A DNA stretch of 26,972 nt, from positions 1 through 26,972 of the IMG/VR virus record IMGVR_UViG_3300037069_001505. One strand, written 5' to 3'. This document shows, piece by piece, positions 8,458-16,467 of this stretch. How positions within the stretch are numbered: position 1 is the first letter of the stretch; every line of letters starts with the position of its first letter. The position numbers and the translations under genes were made by a program. Source of the DNA: a virus. Below the pieces are notes generated by a model. It saw only the letters and a list, made by a program, of their open reading frames with translations, ran no database searches and had not been told where the DNA came from.

Positions 8458-8498
8458 AAAACAAAGGGCCTCGGCCCCATCGCTGGAACCGAGGCCCC
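8458..8498 (-). terminator. rho-independent terminator after the capsid gene
   Basis: On the minus strand, GGGCCTCGG and CCGAGGCCC form a perfect nine-base stem around a 14-base loop (arms at 8489-8497 and 8466-8474). The run TTTGTTTT follows directly. It lies just downstream of the capsid stop and just before the next start. It is therefore probably a partial terminator that gives more capsid mRNA than adaptor mRNA. Confidence 0.75.
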
Positions 8499-8516
8499 GT
8501 GCTCATCACACTCGGC

Positions 8517-9710
8517 TTACTGGCCGGAGTTCATGATCACCGCGCACCCGACGATGGTCGGGTTGATGACCTGAAATCCCCACACCTGCAGACCGCGCAT
8601 CAGCGTGCCGAAGGTGCTCTCCGACCGCAGGGTCTCAACCTTCGTCATCTGCGATGCGAAGGTCAGTCCCAGGCTGTGGCCGAAGTAGGCCGCGTACTCG
8701 CCAACCGCCAGCGAGCTCGCCAGCGCGGCGGTCGCCGAGCTGGTGCCACCGGCCGTGCCGGCGGCCGCACCTGAGCCGATCGGCATCAGGTTCGACACGT
8801 AGACCGTGAAACGGTCGATCATGCCGAGCCGGCCGTTGCGCGCGATTGACACGCTGTCGCCGGTCAGATACGCCTGCTGGAAGGCCGAACGCTTGATCAT
8901 CGCAGCCGCCCAGGCGGGCAGCACCAGCCAGCGGCCGGTCTCCGGGCAGCGCTGCTCATCCAGCGCCTGACCGCAGTCGATGATGAAGTCCAGGATGCCG
9001 CGGGCGCTTCCCTGGGTCAGACCGCCACCGGCGGGCACCGTGGCGAGGCCGTACGGCGTGCCGGTCGTGCTCGACTGCGCGGCACGTGCAATCCACAGGG
9101 GAGCCCCGTAGTACTTGCTGGTGCCGACGAAGACGGTGCTGTTGGCCGAATACCCGAAGTTCAGGGAATGCGACAGCCGACCCGCGTTGTAGCCGAGGTT
9201 GGCCACACCGTTGCTGCCGGCGACGAGGTTGCCGGACACGATGGCCGACGCGGCGCCGTCCACGAGGTTGCCGACCGAGGCCACCGCCAGGATCGCGGCG
9301 TCCACGTAGACCTTCATCTGCTCGCTGGCGTTGTCCGCCCAGTTCGACAGCAGGTCCACATCCGACTGGATCTCGTTGACATCGTCCAGGACCGTATTGA
9401 AATACGCACCCTGATTGATGCCGAGCGTCACCAGATTGCTCGACGGACGCTGTACAGTCAGCGCCTGATCGGTCGTGTACGCATTGACCGTGATGGCCGG
9501 GTTCGTGCGGATGTTGATGGTGTCGCCGAAATTGCGAATCTCACCCTCGTAGTCCGTCGAGGCGATCGCACCGAGCACGGTCGCATCGTAGAACTTTTCC
9601 ACAAACTTCCCGGACCAGACGGCCGGGATGAAAATACCGGAGTACGCCGGGCTTGCGGTGCTGCCCGAGTACGGAGTGCCGGGGGGAAACTGACCAGAAT
9701 TCGCGGCCAT
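8517..9710 (-). CDS. major capsid protein
   Basis: A 397-residue protein, ATG at 9710 with AGGAG upstream, directly downstream of the scaffold. The N-terminal block FIPAVWSGKFVEKFYDATVLGAIASTDYEGEIRNFGDTINIRTNPAITVNAYT is the characteristic start of HK97-fold capsid proteins of short-tailed phages: a helix, then a strand with gGDTVxIrxxPxi. Later blocks are NEIQSDVDLLSNWADNASEQMKVYVDAAIL, PETGRWLVLPAWAAAMIKRSAFQQAYL and GMIDRFTVYVSNLMP. Near the C-terminus, VETLRSESTFGTLMRGLQVWGFQVINP resembles the closing part of this family. A terminator follows the gene. Confidence 0.9.
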   Translation of the reverse strand: MAANSGQFPPGTPYSGSTASPAYSGIFIPAVWSGKFVEKFYDATVLGAIASTDYEGEIRNFGDTINIRTNPAITVNAYTTDQALTVQRPSSNLVTLGINQGAYFNTVLDDVNEIQSDVDLLSNWADNASEQMKVYVDAAILAVASVGNLVDGAASAIVSGNLVAGSNGVANLGYNAGRLSHSLNFGYSANSTVFVGTSKYYGAPLWIARAAQSSTTGTPYGLATVPAGGGLTQGSARGILDFIIDCGQALDEQRCPETGRWLVLPAWAAAMIKRSAFQQAYLTGDSVSIARNGRLGMIDRFTVYVSNLMPIGSGAAAGTAGGTSSATAALASSLAVGEYAAYFGHSLGLTFASQMTKVETLRSESTFGTLMRGLQVWGFQVINPTIVGCAVIMNSGQ

Positions 9711-9742
9711 GATAATAAGCTCCTGGGGACAATGCCCCTAGG

Positions 9743-10798
9743 TCAAACGCTGTTGGCGATTGAGCGCATGTCGTGGCGCGGACGAATCCGGCCCTCAACC
9801 ATCGCTCGGTGGATCTCAGCTTCCGTGGCTTTCTTTTCCTCGGGCTTGATCCGTCCTCGTTGCACGCGGGAGTAGAAGTCATCGATCTCTTGTTCAGACC
9901 AGATCCTTCCACCCTGACCATCAGGAGCGGCCCCAGCGCTACCCCGGCCTGAAGCGGGGGCGAGCAGTGTTGCAGGGTCCACAGTCGGCGTGGCCGGTGT
10001 GGGCGCTGCAGTTGATCGACTGCGGGCGTCTTCCTCAATGAAGCGCTTGAAGATCCCGACGACTCGGTGCGCGTCGCCGGCCTCGAAAGCGCTTGACAGC
10101 GCGGCTTGCCGTACTGTCCCTGACATTATGTCACGAATCTTGAGCCAGTCAAGAAATTGCTCCGAACCGTTTATCACAGACCAGTTCGGGACCTGCTCCT
10201 CCAGCAGCTCGTACACCTTTGCCTGCTTGTTCTCCACGACTTCCTTGACAGTAACGCGCATCGAGCTCTTGAGGTTGTTGAGCTCCGTGTTCAGGCGCGT
10301 CAGCTCGGCACCGGACTTGGCAGTGGCGATACGGTCGATCAGGTTGATCAGCTCCTCACCGAAGTCCTCGCGCTCCTTGGCGGTGATCACGCTGTCGAGC
10401 GGATTGCGCGCGGGGGCAGCGGGGGCGGGGGGCGCGGCACGGGTGGCCGTGATCAAGCGGTCGTTCTCATCCTTGAGCGCCTGGGCCATGCCGGTCAGGC
10501 GGCTGATCTCGGCGTTGTATTTGCCCGACAGCACGCGGTACTTCTGCTCGAAGTCTTCCGGGGGCGGCGCGGCGGGGGCGGCGGGCGGCGGCGCGGCGGC
10601 GGCCGGCGGCGCAGCGACGGCGGGAGGCGCAGCATTCGGATCGAACGGTACCACGCTGACTGCCGGGGCGGGCTCGCCGGGGGCGGCGGGGGCGGCGGGG
10701 GCGGCGGGGTCCGGGGTGCCATGCATCGCGGCCAGGATCTTGTTGGCGGCGCGGACTTGCTTACGGGCGGCGGCGGGCAGGTTCGAGGACATAGACAT
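9743..10798 (-). CDS. capsid scaffold protein
   Basis: I chose ATG 10798 (351 residues), because AAGG lies seven bases upstream and the frame then overlaps nothing. An earlier in-frame start at 10831 would run into the upstream gene. Order: basic helical start (LPAAARKQVRAANKILAAMHG), then a Pro/Ala-rich linker to about residue 80. A coiled coil follows (DFEQKYRVLSGKYNAEISRLTGMAQALKDENDRL), then charged helices and VPNWSVINGSEQFLDWLKIRD, a block often seen in phage scaffold proteins. A second Ala/Pro linker precedes the basic C-terminus, which in scaffolds binds the capsid subunit. Position directly before the capsid gene supports the call. Confidence 0.85.
   Translation of the reverse strand: MSMSSNLPAAARKQVRAANKILAAMHGTPDPAAPAAPAAPGEPAPAVSVVPFDPNAAPPAVAAPPAAAAPPPAAPAAPPPEDFEQKYRVLSGKYNAEISRLTGMAQALKDENDRLITATRAAPPAPAAPARNPLDSVITAKEREDFGEELINLIDRIATAKSGAELTRLNTELNNLKSSMRVTVKEVVENKQAKVYELLEEQVPNWSVINGSEQFLDWLKIRDIMSGTVRQAALSSAFEAGDAHRVVGIFKRFIEEDARSRSTAAPTPATPTVDPATLLAPASGRGSAGAAPDGQGGRIWSEQEIDDFYSRVQRGRIKPEEKKATEAEIHRAMVEGRIRPRHDMRSIANSV
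10125..10152 (-). promoter_or_regulatory. candidate internal promoter inside scaffold gene
   Basis: On the minus strand TTGACT (10152-10147) and CATAAT (10130-10125) are separated by 16 bases. The -10 lies within GACATAATGTC, an 11-base palindrome also found at 11595-11605. It would drive the capsid gene. It falls inside codons of the scaffold (WLKIRDIMS), so chance is possible. Confidence 0.35.
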
Positions 10799-10802
10799 GG
10801 GA

Positions 10803-11021
10803 CTACCTTGTATGTCGGAGGTTGATGTCAATCTGGTCGCAGAGCCAGCTCAGCGCGCGTGCTTCCATGCGCAGGGGCTCGGCTTCCGCGACGGTCGGGG
10901 CCAGAAGACATTGGCGTATAACGGCGTCCCGCCGGGACGATAATGTCTTCACAAAAAGCCCAAAAAAAGGGGCGTCGCGCATCTGCGCCAACGCCGCCGT
11001 AAACTCCTCTCTACTGGCCAT
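10803..11021 (-). CDS. small phage protein, 72 aa
   Basis: ATG at 11021, four bases after the stop of the upstream gene. Mostly helical, with a charged N-terminus (MASREEFTAALAQMRDAPFFGLFVKTL), a middle ARG/LEU block (SSRRDAVIRQCLLAPTVAEAEPLRMEARAL) and C-terminal LCDQIDINLRHTR. Small helical proteins of this sort often sit between portal and scaffold in podophages. Function unknown. Confidence 0.65.
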   Translation of the reverse strand: MASREEFTAALAQMRDAPFFGLFVKTLSSRRDAVIRQCLLAPTVAEAEPLRMEARALSWLCDQIDINLRHTR

Positions 11022-11024
11022 GAG

Positions 11025-11252
11025 CTACCAGCGCAGAGGATTGCCCAGCACCGGACCGACGAGGTCCGTGCGATCCTTGTCGGGCGATGTCTTGGCGTAG
11101 TCGCGCGTATACACGCGGTTGGGCGGCGCGGGACCCACATCCACTGCGGCGCCCATGCGGGTGTCGATGGACTTCACTACCTTGGAGCCGGAGGTCTGTG
11201 CGACCTCGGTGTGGCCATCGGCTCCTTTGTGGTTCTCGGCGCCTGCGCTCAC
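11025..11252 (-). CDS. small phage protein, 75 aa, GTG start
   Basis: The GTG at 11252 overlaps the TGA of the upstream 102-residue gene (GTGA). That gives a 75-residue product with a polar N-terminus and a closing block VGPAPPNRVYTRDYAKTSPDKDRTDLVGPVLGNPLRW. A longer upstream extension of the same frame would lie entirely inside the neighbouring gene and is unlikely. It is rich in Lys, Asp and Pro and probably flexible. Function unknown. Confidence 0.6.
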   Translation of the reverse strand: MSAGAENHKGADGHTEVAQTSGSKVVKSIDTRMGAAVDVGPAPPNRVYTRDYAKTSPDKDRTDLVGPVLGNPLRW

Positions 11253-11557
11253 TTGGGCGAGCTCTTGCCGACGCCCACGCTGCCGCCGAAATTCTGCGGT
11301 CCACGGCCCTGCGGGCTGTAGCGACCCGTGCTCGAGGAGACGGTCTTGCTCTCCTTCGGGGCCTTGTCGGCATTCGGCATGCTGATGTGGCTGCGGTCCA
11401 CGGTGAAGGTGTCGCCATTGGGGCCACACTGCACACCGAAACTCGCCTTGCGCTTCGTGTTGCTGGCGCCAGCCAGCTTCAGCGCGGTGCTGTCGATCGT
11501 CGGACCCGTATGGGCCTCCGGACCAGTCACACCGAAATCCGAACGCTTCTTTGCCAT
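11249..11557 (-). CDS. small basic phage protein, 102 aa
   Basis: ATG at 11557 with AGAGGA upstream. It is the first gene after a good promoter candidate (11598-11627). The product is basic and low in predicted structure: MAKKRSDFGVTGPEAHTGPTIDS, then ASNTKRKASFGVQCGPNGDTFTVDRSHISMPNADKAPKESKTV and a Gly/Ser-rich C-terminus. It shares style with the 75- and 54-residue proteins around it. A minor capsid-associated or DNA-binding role is only a guess. Confidence 0.65.
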   Translation of the reverse strand: MAKKRSDFGVTGPEAHTGPTIDSTALKLAGASNTKRKASFGVQCGPNGDTFTVDRSHISMPNADKAPKESKTVSSSTGRYSPQGRGPQNFGGSVGVGKSSPK

Positions 11558-11597
11558 GGTGTCCTCTTAGAAATCTGGGAGCAAGGCTCCAGGCGAC

Positions 11598-11627
11598 ATA
11601 ATGTCCCTGTGCCTAGGCTCCTGTCAA
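11598..11627 (-). promoter_or_regulatory. sigma-70-type promoter before the small head genes
   Basis: On the minus strand a consensus TTGACA (11627-11622) is followed after 18 bases by CATTAT (11603-11598). The -10 is part of the palindrome GACATAATGTC (11595-11605). It sits in the only sizeable gap in this part of the operon (11558-11645), 40 bases before the 102-residue gene. Confidence 0.55.
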
Positions 11628-11645
11628 CTGCCTGCTACTACGTTC

Positions 11646-11810
11646 CTACCGACCCCGCGGTTTGAAATGCCGCTTGGCCTCTTGCGCGAACTGGGCGCGC
11701 TTGGGGTTGATCTTGCGCTCGCGCGCGATGTCCTTCTGGGTGATCGGGGCGTTCTTCTTCAGCCCCAGGTCCTTGTGCATCGCGCCTTTCTTGACCTTGA
11801 AACCTGCCAT
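11646..11810 (-). CDS. small, very basic phage protein, 54 aa
   Basis: ATG at 11810, two bases after the portal stop. The 54-residue product, beginning MAGFKVKKGAMHKDLGLKKN and ending AQEAKRHFKPRGR, is rich in Lys and Arg and probably helical in its second half (DIARERKINPKRAQFAQEAKR). It was easy to miss because of its length. Basic charge and place next to the portal suggest a nucleic-acid or scaffold contact. No family is recognised. Confidence 0.65.
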   Translation of the reverse strand: MAGFKVKKGAMHKDLGLKKNAPITQKDIARERKINPKRAQFAQEAKRHFKPRGR

Positions 11811-11812
11811 GA

Positions 11813-14152
11813 CTATGCCTGCTGATTGACCGGCCCGGTGGCCGGGGATGCCTGCGGCGCGGGGGAAACACCGGGCTGTCCGCCTGCGCCGGGTTGCGCG
11901 GCAGCCGGATTCGGGTTCGGCGTGTTGTTGCCGGTGGGGTTCGCACCGCCGCCAGCGGGCGCGGCGGCCATGTTCGGCGGCATGTGCAGCAGGGTCTGCA
12001 CGTCCTGCGGCGAGGCCATGCCGGTGATGTTGACCTTGACTTCCGGCGGCGGGGGCGGCGGTGCCGGCGGGGGCGGCGGCGGTCCGCCACCGGGCACCGG
12101 GTCGGGCTTCTTGACATCGATCTCGATGCCGAGATTGTCCGCGATCGCCTGCAGCACCTGCGCCTGCTCGGAGGGCCCGAGGAGCGAGGCGTAGGCCGGA
12201 TTGTTGGTGATGTTCAGGAACTCGAGCTGGCGGGTCAGATCCAGCTCTTGCTTGGCTGCCTGACGCACGCCATCGACCACGATGTTCTCATCGCCACGAA
12301 GCATATTCGTGCTGTCGGTGAGCATGATGTAGTCGTACAGCATCTGCAGGAGCGGCAGAAAGATATTGTTGTCGATGTTATCGGCAACATTCTGCAGCGT
12401 CTTATTGGCATTGTTGATCAGCATCGAGAGGCCAGACGCGGTGCGTCCAGCCCCCGAGCTCGCGCCGCCACCCGTGAGGTATCGCGGGATCGTGCTCACG
12501 TCATCGAGCATGGTGGCGAACTTGTCGAGCACCTGCATCAGCGACTGTGAGTTGTCGGTGGGCGAGAAGAACTCGATCGGCTTTGCGTTGGGCGCGCTCG
12601 GATCGGTGATGAACTTCCAGCGCTTCCAGGGGTAGAGACCGTCGTCCTGGTTCGGCGCAATCAGCTCCTCGTTGTAGGCCACCTGGGGGCCGGAGGAGAT
12701 CGCAATGTTGTTCACCAGCGCGCGCAGCGTTGCGTTGATCACGTCGGTGATGTCATTGGCCATGTCCGGAATGCCATCGCCATAGAGCGAGCCGGGCTGG
12801 TTGTCGAAGCTTGCAATGTAGTACGGCACGCGCTGGCGGGGCGATGGGTTCATCATCACCTTGAACACCTGCGTGTCCACCATCCAGAGCGTCACGAAGT
12901 AGGGCTTGAGGTCGTCCTTCACGCCGGCCACGCCGTACTCTTTCAGGTAGCGGCCGAGGATGTAGCCGTTGAATTCGATCGCGTTGATGAAGCTGTCATC
13001 GAGCGAGTTGTTGCGCCCTTCCATGTACGCGCGCTCGTACTCGAAGATCTGGATCCATTCCTTGAAGCCGCGTGCCTCATAGGACTGGATGATCGAGCGG
13101 ATGGCCTCCTCGCGGTAGCCGGGCAGGCCGATCAGATTGTAGAGATCGTTCACCGAGAGGCGCTGGCGCTCGAAGACCTCGGTGTTCTCGATGGTCGTGG
13201 CGCCGGCGCTGAACCAGACATCCCACGGCGAGACGCGATCCCAGAAAAACCGTGCCTCCTCGTGCTTGACGGGCTTGGCGCCCTGGGCGTCGCGCTGCCA
13301 CTTCAGCGCGCTGAACTTGCGCGTGATGGGGCCTTTGATCACGGCGTACGGGTACACGGGCAGGTCGGTGAGGAAGTCGGACAGCGCCTTGTAGAACGCG
13401 CCCTTTTCCAGGATCTCATCGATCTTGCGCTGCGCCTCGACGGCTTCCGCCGCCGCCTTGCGCCGCTCGGTGAGCTTGACGGCCTCGTACAGGACCTTCT
13501 CGCGGTCGCGGATCTGGTTGAGATCGACCTTCTTGCCGGCGGCGTTGACAGCCTGCACCTCGGCCTTGATCAGATTCTTGACCTTGGTGTCGATGCCGTC
13601 GGGAATGACGGGGTCAGCCGTGGGCTCGAGCGTCCAGGGCCGGTCGGTGTTCATGTACACGTTGCGCAGCAGCGCGGTGGCGCCGCGGCACTTCATCGTC
13701 ATGAGGCGCGAGTAGACCTCTGCGCCGCCGAATTTTTTGATCTCTGAGAGCTTGGCCGGATCGTACTGGCCATTGTAGGCGCGCATGTTGCGGATCATGC
13801 GGTCGTCCAATCCAATGACACGGCGGTTGCGCACGGCCAGATCGAAGCGCGCGCGCACATGGCTCGCCAGATCATCCAGGACGGGCTGTGGCAGGTTCGC
13901 CAGCGACTGCGAGCGCTTGTCCGCGGCAGCCAGCTCATCGTTACCTACGACGCGCAGCAGCCCTCTGCCCTGGTGTTTCATGGGGCTGAGCTGATGCAGG
14001 TCGGATTGCAGGAAGGCGCCGGGCGAGGCCGCGGCTTGACTGTAGCTATTCCCCAGGTTCGCACCCTGTGCGAAACCCGGTCTTGGTTGAGGAGCGCCGC
14101 CGCGTCCTGCACTCAGGGTCGCGGCGGCGGGCTGTGGAGGGATACCAGCCAT
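11813..14152 (-). CDS. portal protein, P22-like
   Basis: A 779-residue protein, long like P22-type portals. After a Pro/Gly-rich N-terminus (1-60) come helical blocks (DKRSQSLANLPQPVLDDLASHVRARFDLAVRNRRVIGLDDRMIRNMRAYNGQYD) and the portal wing (KFGGAEVYSRLMTMKCRGATALLRNVYMNTDRPWTLEPTADP). Further on are FLTDLPVYPYAVIKGP, RVSPWDVWFSAGATT, QPGSLYGDGIPDMANDITDVINATLRALVNN and the GRTASGLSMLINNANKTLQNVADNIDNNIFLPLL helix typical of the stem and clip. The last 90 residues are Pro/Gly low-complexity. It forms the dodecameric DNA channel at the packaging vertex. Confidence 0.93.
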   Translation of the reverse strand: MAGIPPQPAAATLSAGRGGAPQPRPGFAQGANLGNSYSQAAASPGAFLQSDLHQLSPMKHQGRGLLRVVGNDELAAADKRSQSLANLPQPVLDDLASHVRARFDLAVRNRRVIGLDDRMIRNMRAYNGQYDPAKLSEIKKFGGAEVYSRLMTMKCRGATALLRNVYMNTDRPWTLEPTADPVIPDGIDTKVKNLIKAEVQAVNAAGKKVDLNQIRDREKVLYEAVKLTERRKAAAEAVEAQRKIDEILEKGAFYKALSDFLTDLPVYPYAVIKGPITRKFSALKWQRDAQGAKPVKHEEARFFWDRVSPWDVWFSAGATTIENTEVFERQRLSVNDLYNLIGLPGYREEAIRSIIQSYEARGFKEWIQIFEYERAYMEGRNNSLDDSFINAIEFNGYILGRYLKEYGVAGVKDDLKPYFVTLWMVDTQVFKVMMNPSPRQRVPYYIASFDNQPGSLYGDGIPDMANDITDVINATLRALVNNIAISSGPQVAYNEELIAPNQDDGLYPWKRWKFITDPSAPNAKPIEFFSPTDNSQSLMQVLDKFATMLDDVSTIPRYLTGGGASSGAGRTASGLSMLINNANKTLQNVADNIDNNIFLPLLQMLYDYIMLTDSTNMLRGDENIVVDGVRQAAKQELDLTRQLEFLNITNNPAYASLLGPSEQAQVLQAIADNLGIEIDVKKPDPVPGGGPPPPPPAPPPPPPEVKVNITGMASPQDVQTLLHMPPNMAAAPAGGGANPTGNNTPNPNPAAAQPGAGGQPGVSPAPQASPATGPVNQQA

Positions 14153-14160
14153 CGGCTAGA

Positions 14161-14559
14161 TCAGAACGCGTCGCACTGATAGGCGATCTGATTCCCCGAC
14201 ACGATGGTGCCGGCGATCGTCACGACGGTCTTTCCGTCCGTGGCATTCGTCTGCGTGATCACGTCGGCGGGGGTCGTCTCGTTCGAGAAGGTGCAGAAGC
14301 GCCCGGTCGGTACAGCGTCCGGGAACGTCAAGGTGCCGGCACCCGTGGTGGCACCCGTGGCAATCCACTGGCCGACATTGGCACCGCCCTTCTGGGCCGA
14401 GATGGTCTGGCCGGTCTGCGCGATCGCCGGGGCGCCCGTGCTGACATCGACCATGGCCCCGATCATCGACTGTATGCCAGGGAACGCGGCGGAGACCGCG
14501 ACACCTACGCCAGCGATGGCGAGGCATGCAACGACAAGGGCGATACGGGAAAATTTCAT
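14161..14559 (-). CDS. secreted or membrane-anchored phage protein, 132 aa
   Basis: The N-terminus MKFSRIALVVACLAIAGVGV is a classic signal peptide or membrane anchor: two basic residues, then about 17 hydrophobic ones, with a possible cut near AVSAAFP. The remaining 105 residues are beta-rich and Thr/Gly-rich (QTGQTISAQKGG, VGQWIATGATTGAGTLTFPDAVPTGRFC, KTVVTIAGTIVSGNQIAYQCDAF) with two Cys residues that could pair. It lies between the terminase and portal genes and is the first gene after a strong promoter candidate. Exported proteins are unusual in this spot; a cell-envelope or superinfection role is possible but unproven. Confidence 0.75.
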   Translation of the reverse strand: MKFSRIALVVACLAIAGVGVAVSAAFPGIQSMIGAMVDVSTGAPAIAQTGQTISAQKGGANVGQWIATGATTGAGTLTFPDAVPTGRFCTFSNETTPADVITQTNATDGKTVVTIAGTIVSGNQIAYQCDAF

Positions 14560-14615
14560 GGTGGAGGTACCTTTGTGATGGTTGGTATCACATCCTTGTG
14601 AGGATGCCTCTGCGC

Positions 14616-14644
14616 ATTATGTCAGGAGGACTTAATCATGTCCA
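14616..14644 (-). promoter_or_regulatory. strong sigma-70-type promoter at the end of the terminase gene
   Basis: On the minus strand TGGACA (14644-14639), 17 bases, then CATAAT (14621-14616): five of six matches at both boxes with ideal spacing. The -35 overlaps the last codons and stop of the terminase. The promoter faces the signal-peptide protein and the portal. Confidence 0.6.
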
Positions 14645-16048
14645 TCCGGCGGAGCCGACAGGTCCTGGTAAATTTCTGTCACGACGTGGCCTCATGATCC
14701 TGGAAAGAAGCGTTCCTGAGAACCCCAGCACGAAATACTGGAAGGCATCGGCGATGTCCGACCAGGGGTGGGTTTTATCGGGCAGGGGCTGCAGCTCGCC
14801 GTCTTTCTTTTTGGCATAGCGGTACTTGGATCTCATGGCCTGCACCAGCTTCTCGCAGGCGGGGCTGATCAAGAGCGCTGGGCCCCCGTCGCGCGACGCC
14901 AGGAGCTGCTTTTCCACGGCGCGCAGGCGCGGGTCGATATTGTTGGTCTGAGCGGGCTGGGCGGCGAAGCCCAGGCGCTTCATGGCCTGGAAGACCGACT
15001 CCTCGCCGATCTGCGCGCGGGCGATGCCCGAGGGGTCGCCGACGACAGCGGTGGGCAGCCGGGCGTATTTGGGCGTGTAGAGCATGGGTCTGAGGATTTC
15101 TGTGACGAACTTCTCAACTCCCATGTTTTCCCCGACGCATTCGTCGTGCGCAACGATGCGGCCCTTGGGGTCCATCTGCCCGATGACCGCGGCGGGGTTG
15201 CGCCCGAAGTCCATCCCAATGATCAGCATCTGCCCCGGTATGACCTGCGTGGGCTGCGCGGTGACGTGCCAGTGGGACTTGAAGCTCGAGCGAAAGACGG
15301 CCTCGCCCGAGAGGGACGGGGCCACGATATTGTCCACGTACTGCTCCACCCAGGCGGCGGAGTTGTTCTGGATCAGATCCTCGTAATAGCTGACCTGCAG
15401 GTTCTCACGGTTCTCGGCGTTGGGCTCTCGAGCACCCGGCTGGATGAAGTAGCCCCAGGTATCGGGCAGCGGCTTATCGATCAGCCACTTTTCCTCGAGC
15501 ACTTTGTTCCAGTCGCTGTCCTCATCGAACGAGTTGGTCTCGCCGATCACGCCGTACCAGTTGGTCCCCGCGCGCGACTTGGATGGAAATCGACCACACC
15601 GCGAGAGCACATCGAGCAGGATCTGCACCGGCAATTCTCGGAACTCTGACAGCCACGCGTTGGTGAGATCGAGCGAGAGCAGCCGCTTGACGTTCTCGGG
15701 CCGGTCCAGCGGCAGCAGGATCCACTCGGCCTCCATATCTCCCTGTTTGATCCAGATCGTGTGGTCGGCCACGCGGTAGTCGATGATCGGGCGGATCAGC
15801 TCCTGAATGGTCTTCAGACAGGTCGTCTCGAGCTGTGGCAGGGTGTTGCGGACAATCGCGGTGCGGCTTCGACGCTTGCCATCCTTGGGGTCGGGTGGCT
15901 GTTCCTGCGCTCGTCGCAGCAACTCCATCACCATGCCCGAGGATTTTCCCGATCCGACCGGCCCGCGCACCAACCGCACGCGCTTGTTGGAATGCATGAA
16001 CTGCCGAATGGTCGGCGGCGCGTAATAGTCGAAAGTATTGTCTGCCAT
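14636..16048 (-). CDS. terL: terminase large subunit
   Basis: A 470-residue packaging motor. Walker A is GPVGSGKS at about residues 29-36, followed by RNTLPQLETT (coupling segment) and the Walker B-like NAWLSEFRE near 130-138. The nuclease domain shows its acidic residues in IGMDFGRNP (about 280), VVGDPSG (about 338) and HPWSDIADAFQYF (about 430). This layout is a complete ATPase plus RNase H-like nuclease. ATG at 16048 has no close ribosome site; AGGATAGGA lies about 40 bases upstream behind a terminator-like hairpin. It works with the small terminase to cut and pump DNA into the portal. Confidence 0.95.
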   Translation of the reverse strand: MADNTFDYYAPPTIRQFMHSNKRVRLVRGPVGSGKSSGMVMELLRRAQEQPPDPKDGKRRSRTAIVRNTLPQLETTCLKTIQELIRPIIDYRVADHTIWIKQGDMEAEWILLPLDRPENVKRLLSLDLTNAWLSEFRELPVQILLDVLSRCGRFPSKSRAGTNWYGVIGETNSFDEDSDWNKVLEEKWLIDKPLPDTWGYFIQPGAREPNAENRENLQVSYYEDLIQNNSAAWVEQYVDNIVAPSLSGEAVFRSSFKSHWHVTAQPTQVIPGQMLIIGMDFGRNPAAVIGQMDPKGRIVAHDECVGENMGVEKFVTEILRPMLYTPKYARLPTAVVGDPSGIARAQIGEESVFQAMKRLGFAAQPAQTNNIDPRLRAVEKQLLASRDGGPALLISPACEKLVQAMRSKYRYAKKKDGELQPLPDKTHPWSDIADAFQYFVLGFSGTLLSRIMRPRRDRNLPGPVGSAGWT

Positions 16049-16049
16049 A

Positions 16050-16076
16050 AAAATCAGGCCGGGTGTTACCCCGGCC
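16050..16076 (-). terminator. hairpin plus T-run directly before the terminase start
   Basis: On the minus strand GGCCGGG (16076-16070) pairs with CCCGGCC (16063-16057) around a six-base loop, followed by TGATTTTT and then the ATG. It has the form of a rho-independent terminator, yet it lies in the terminase leader. It may limit read-through, or hold the upstream purine-rich site near the start codon. Confidence 0.65.
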
Positions 16077-16133
16077 CAATCCTATCCTCTCAGGATGTTG
16101 CGAGCAACCATACGGTCGCTTGTGGTGCGCGTC

Positions 16134-16460
16134 TCAGACAGAAGGGTCCTCTGCAAAGAGGTCCGCCTGCGCTGACTCAAGCCCCGCATCCGGTGCATCA
16201 ACTTCCGGTGCGGGATCAGTAGGAGAGCTGGCATCCCCCGTCAGCACGGCGTTGGCGCCGGCCTGACTGTCGATCAGGTCCTGCACTGCACTGTCGCCAG
16301 TGGCGACCTGCAAGGTCGCGATCAGCGCATCGAACTTGGCGATCTGCTCCATGCCGCCCTCGATGCTCGCACGCTGCTTGTCGATCTGCGCGGCAAGGCC
16401 CGCGCGGTTGGCAATGATCTCGCTGAGTACCTGACTCAGCCGGTCGGTGTTTTTGCTCAT
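16134..16460 (-). CDS. coiled-coil phage protein, 108 aa
   Basis: ATG at 16460 with AGGAC upstream. Residues 1-50 are a clear amphipathic helix or coiled coil (DRLSQVLSEIIANRAGLAAQIDKQRASIEGGMEQIAKFDALIATLQ). The second half is acidic and probably disordered (SSPTDPAPEVDAPDAGLESAQADLFAEDPSV). It lies between a second coiled-coil protein and the terminase. A packaging-related accessory role is possible; no family is recognised. Confidence 0.65.
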   Translation of the reverse strand: MSKNTDRLSQVLSEIIANRAGLAAQIDKQRASIEGGMEQIAKFDALIATLQVATGDSAVQDLIDSQAGANAVLTGDASSPTDPAPEVDAPDAGLESAQADLFAEDPSV

Positions 16461-16467
16461 GGTCGTC

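Noticed and set aside
9990-10943. 317-codon plus-strand frame opposite the scaffold gene
   Set aside because: It is the antisense of the Ala/Pro-rich scaffold; its Gly/Ala runs mirror that low complexity and it has no family features.
14768-15649. 293-codon plus-strand frame opposite the large terminase
   Set aside because: The terminase on the other strand has all catalytic motifs; this frame has none.
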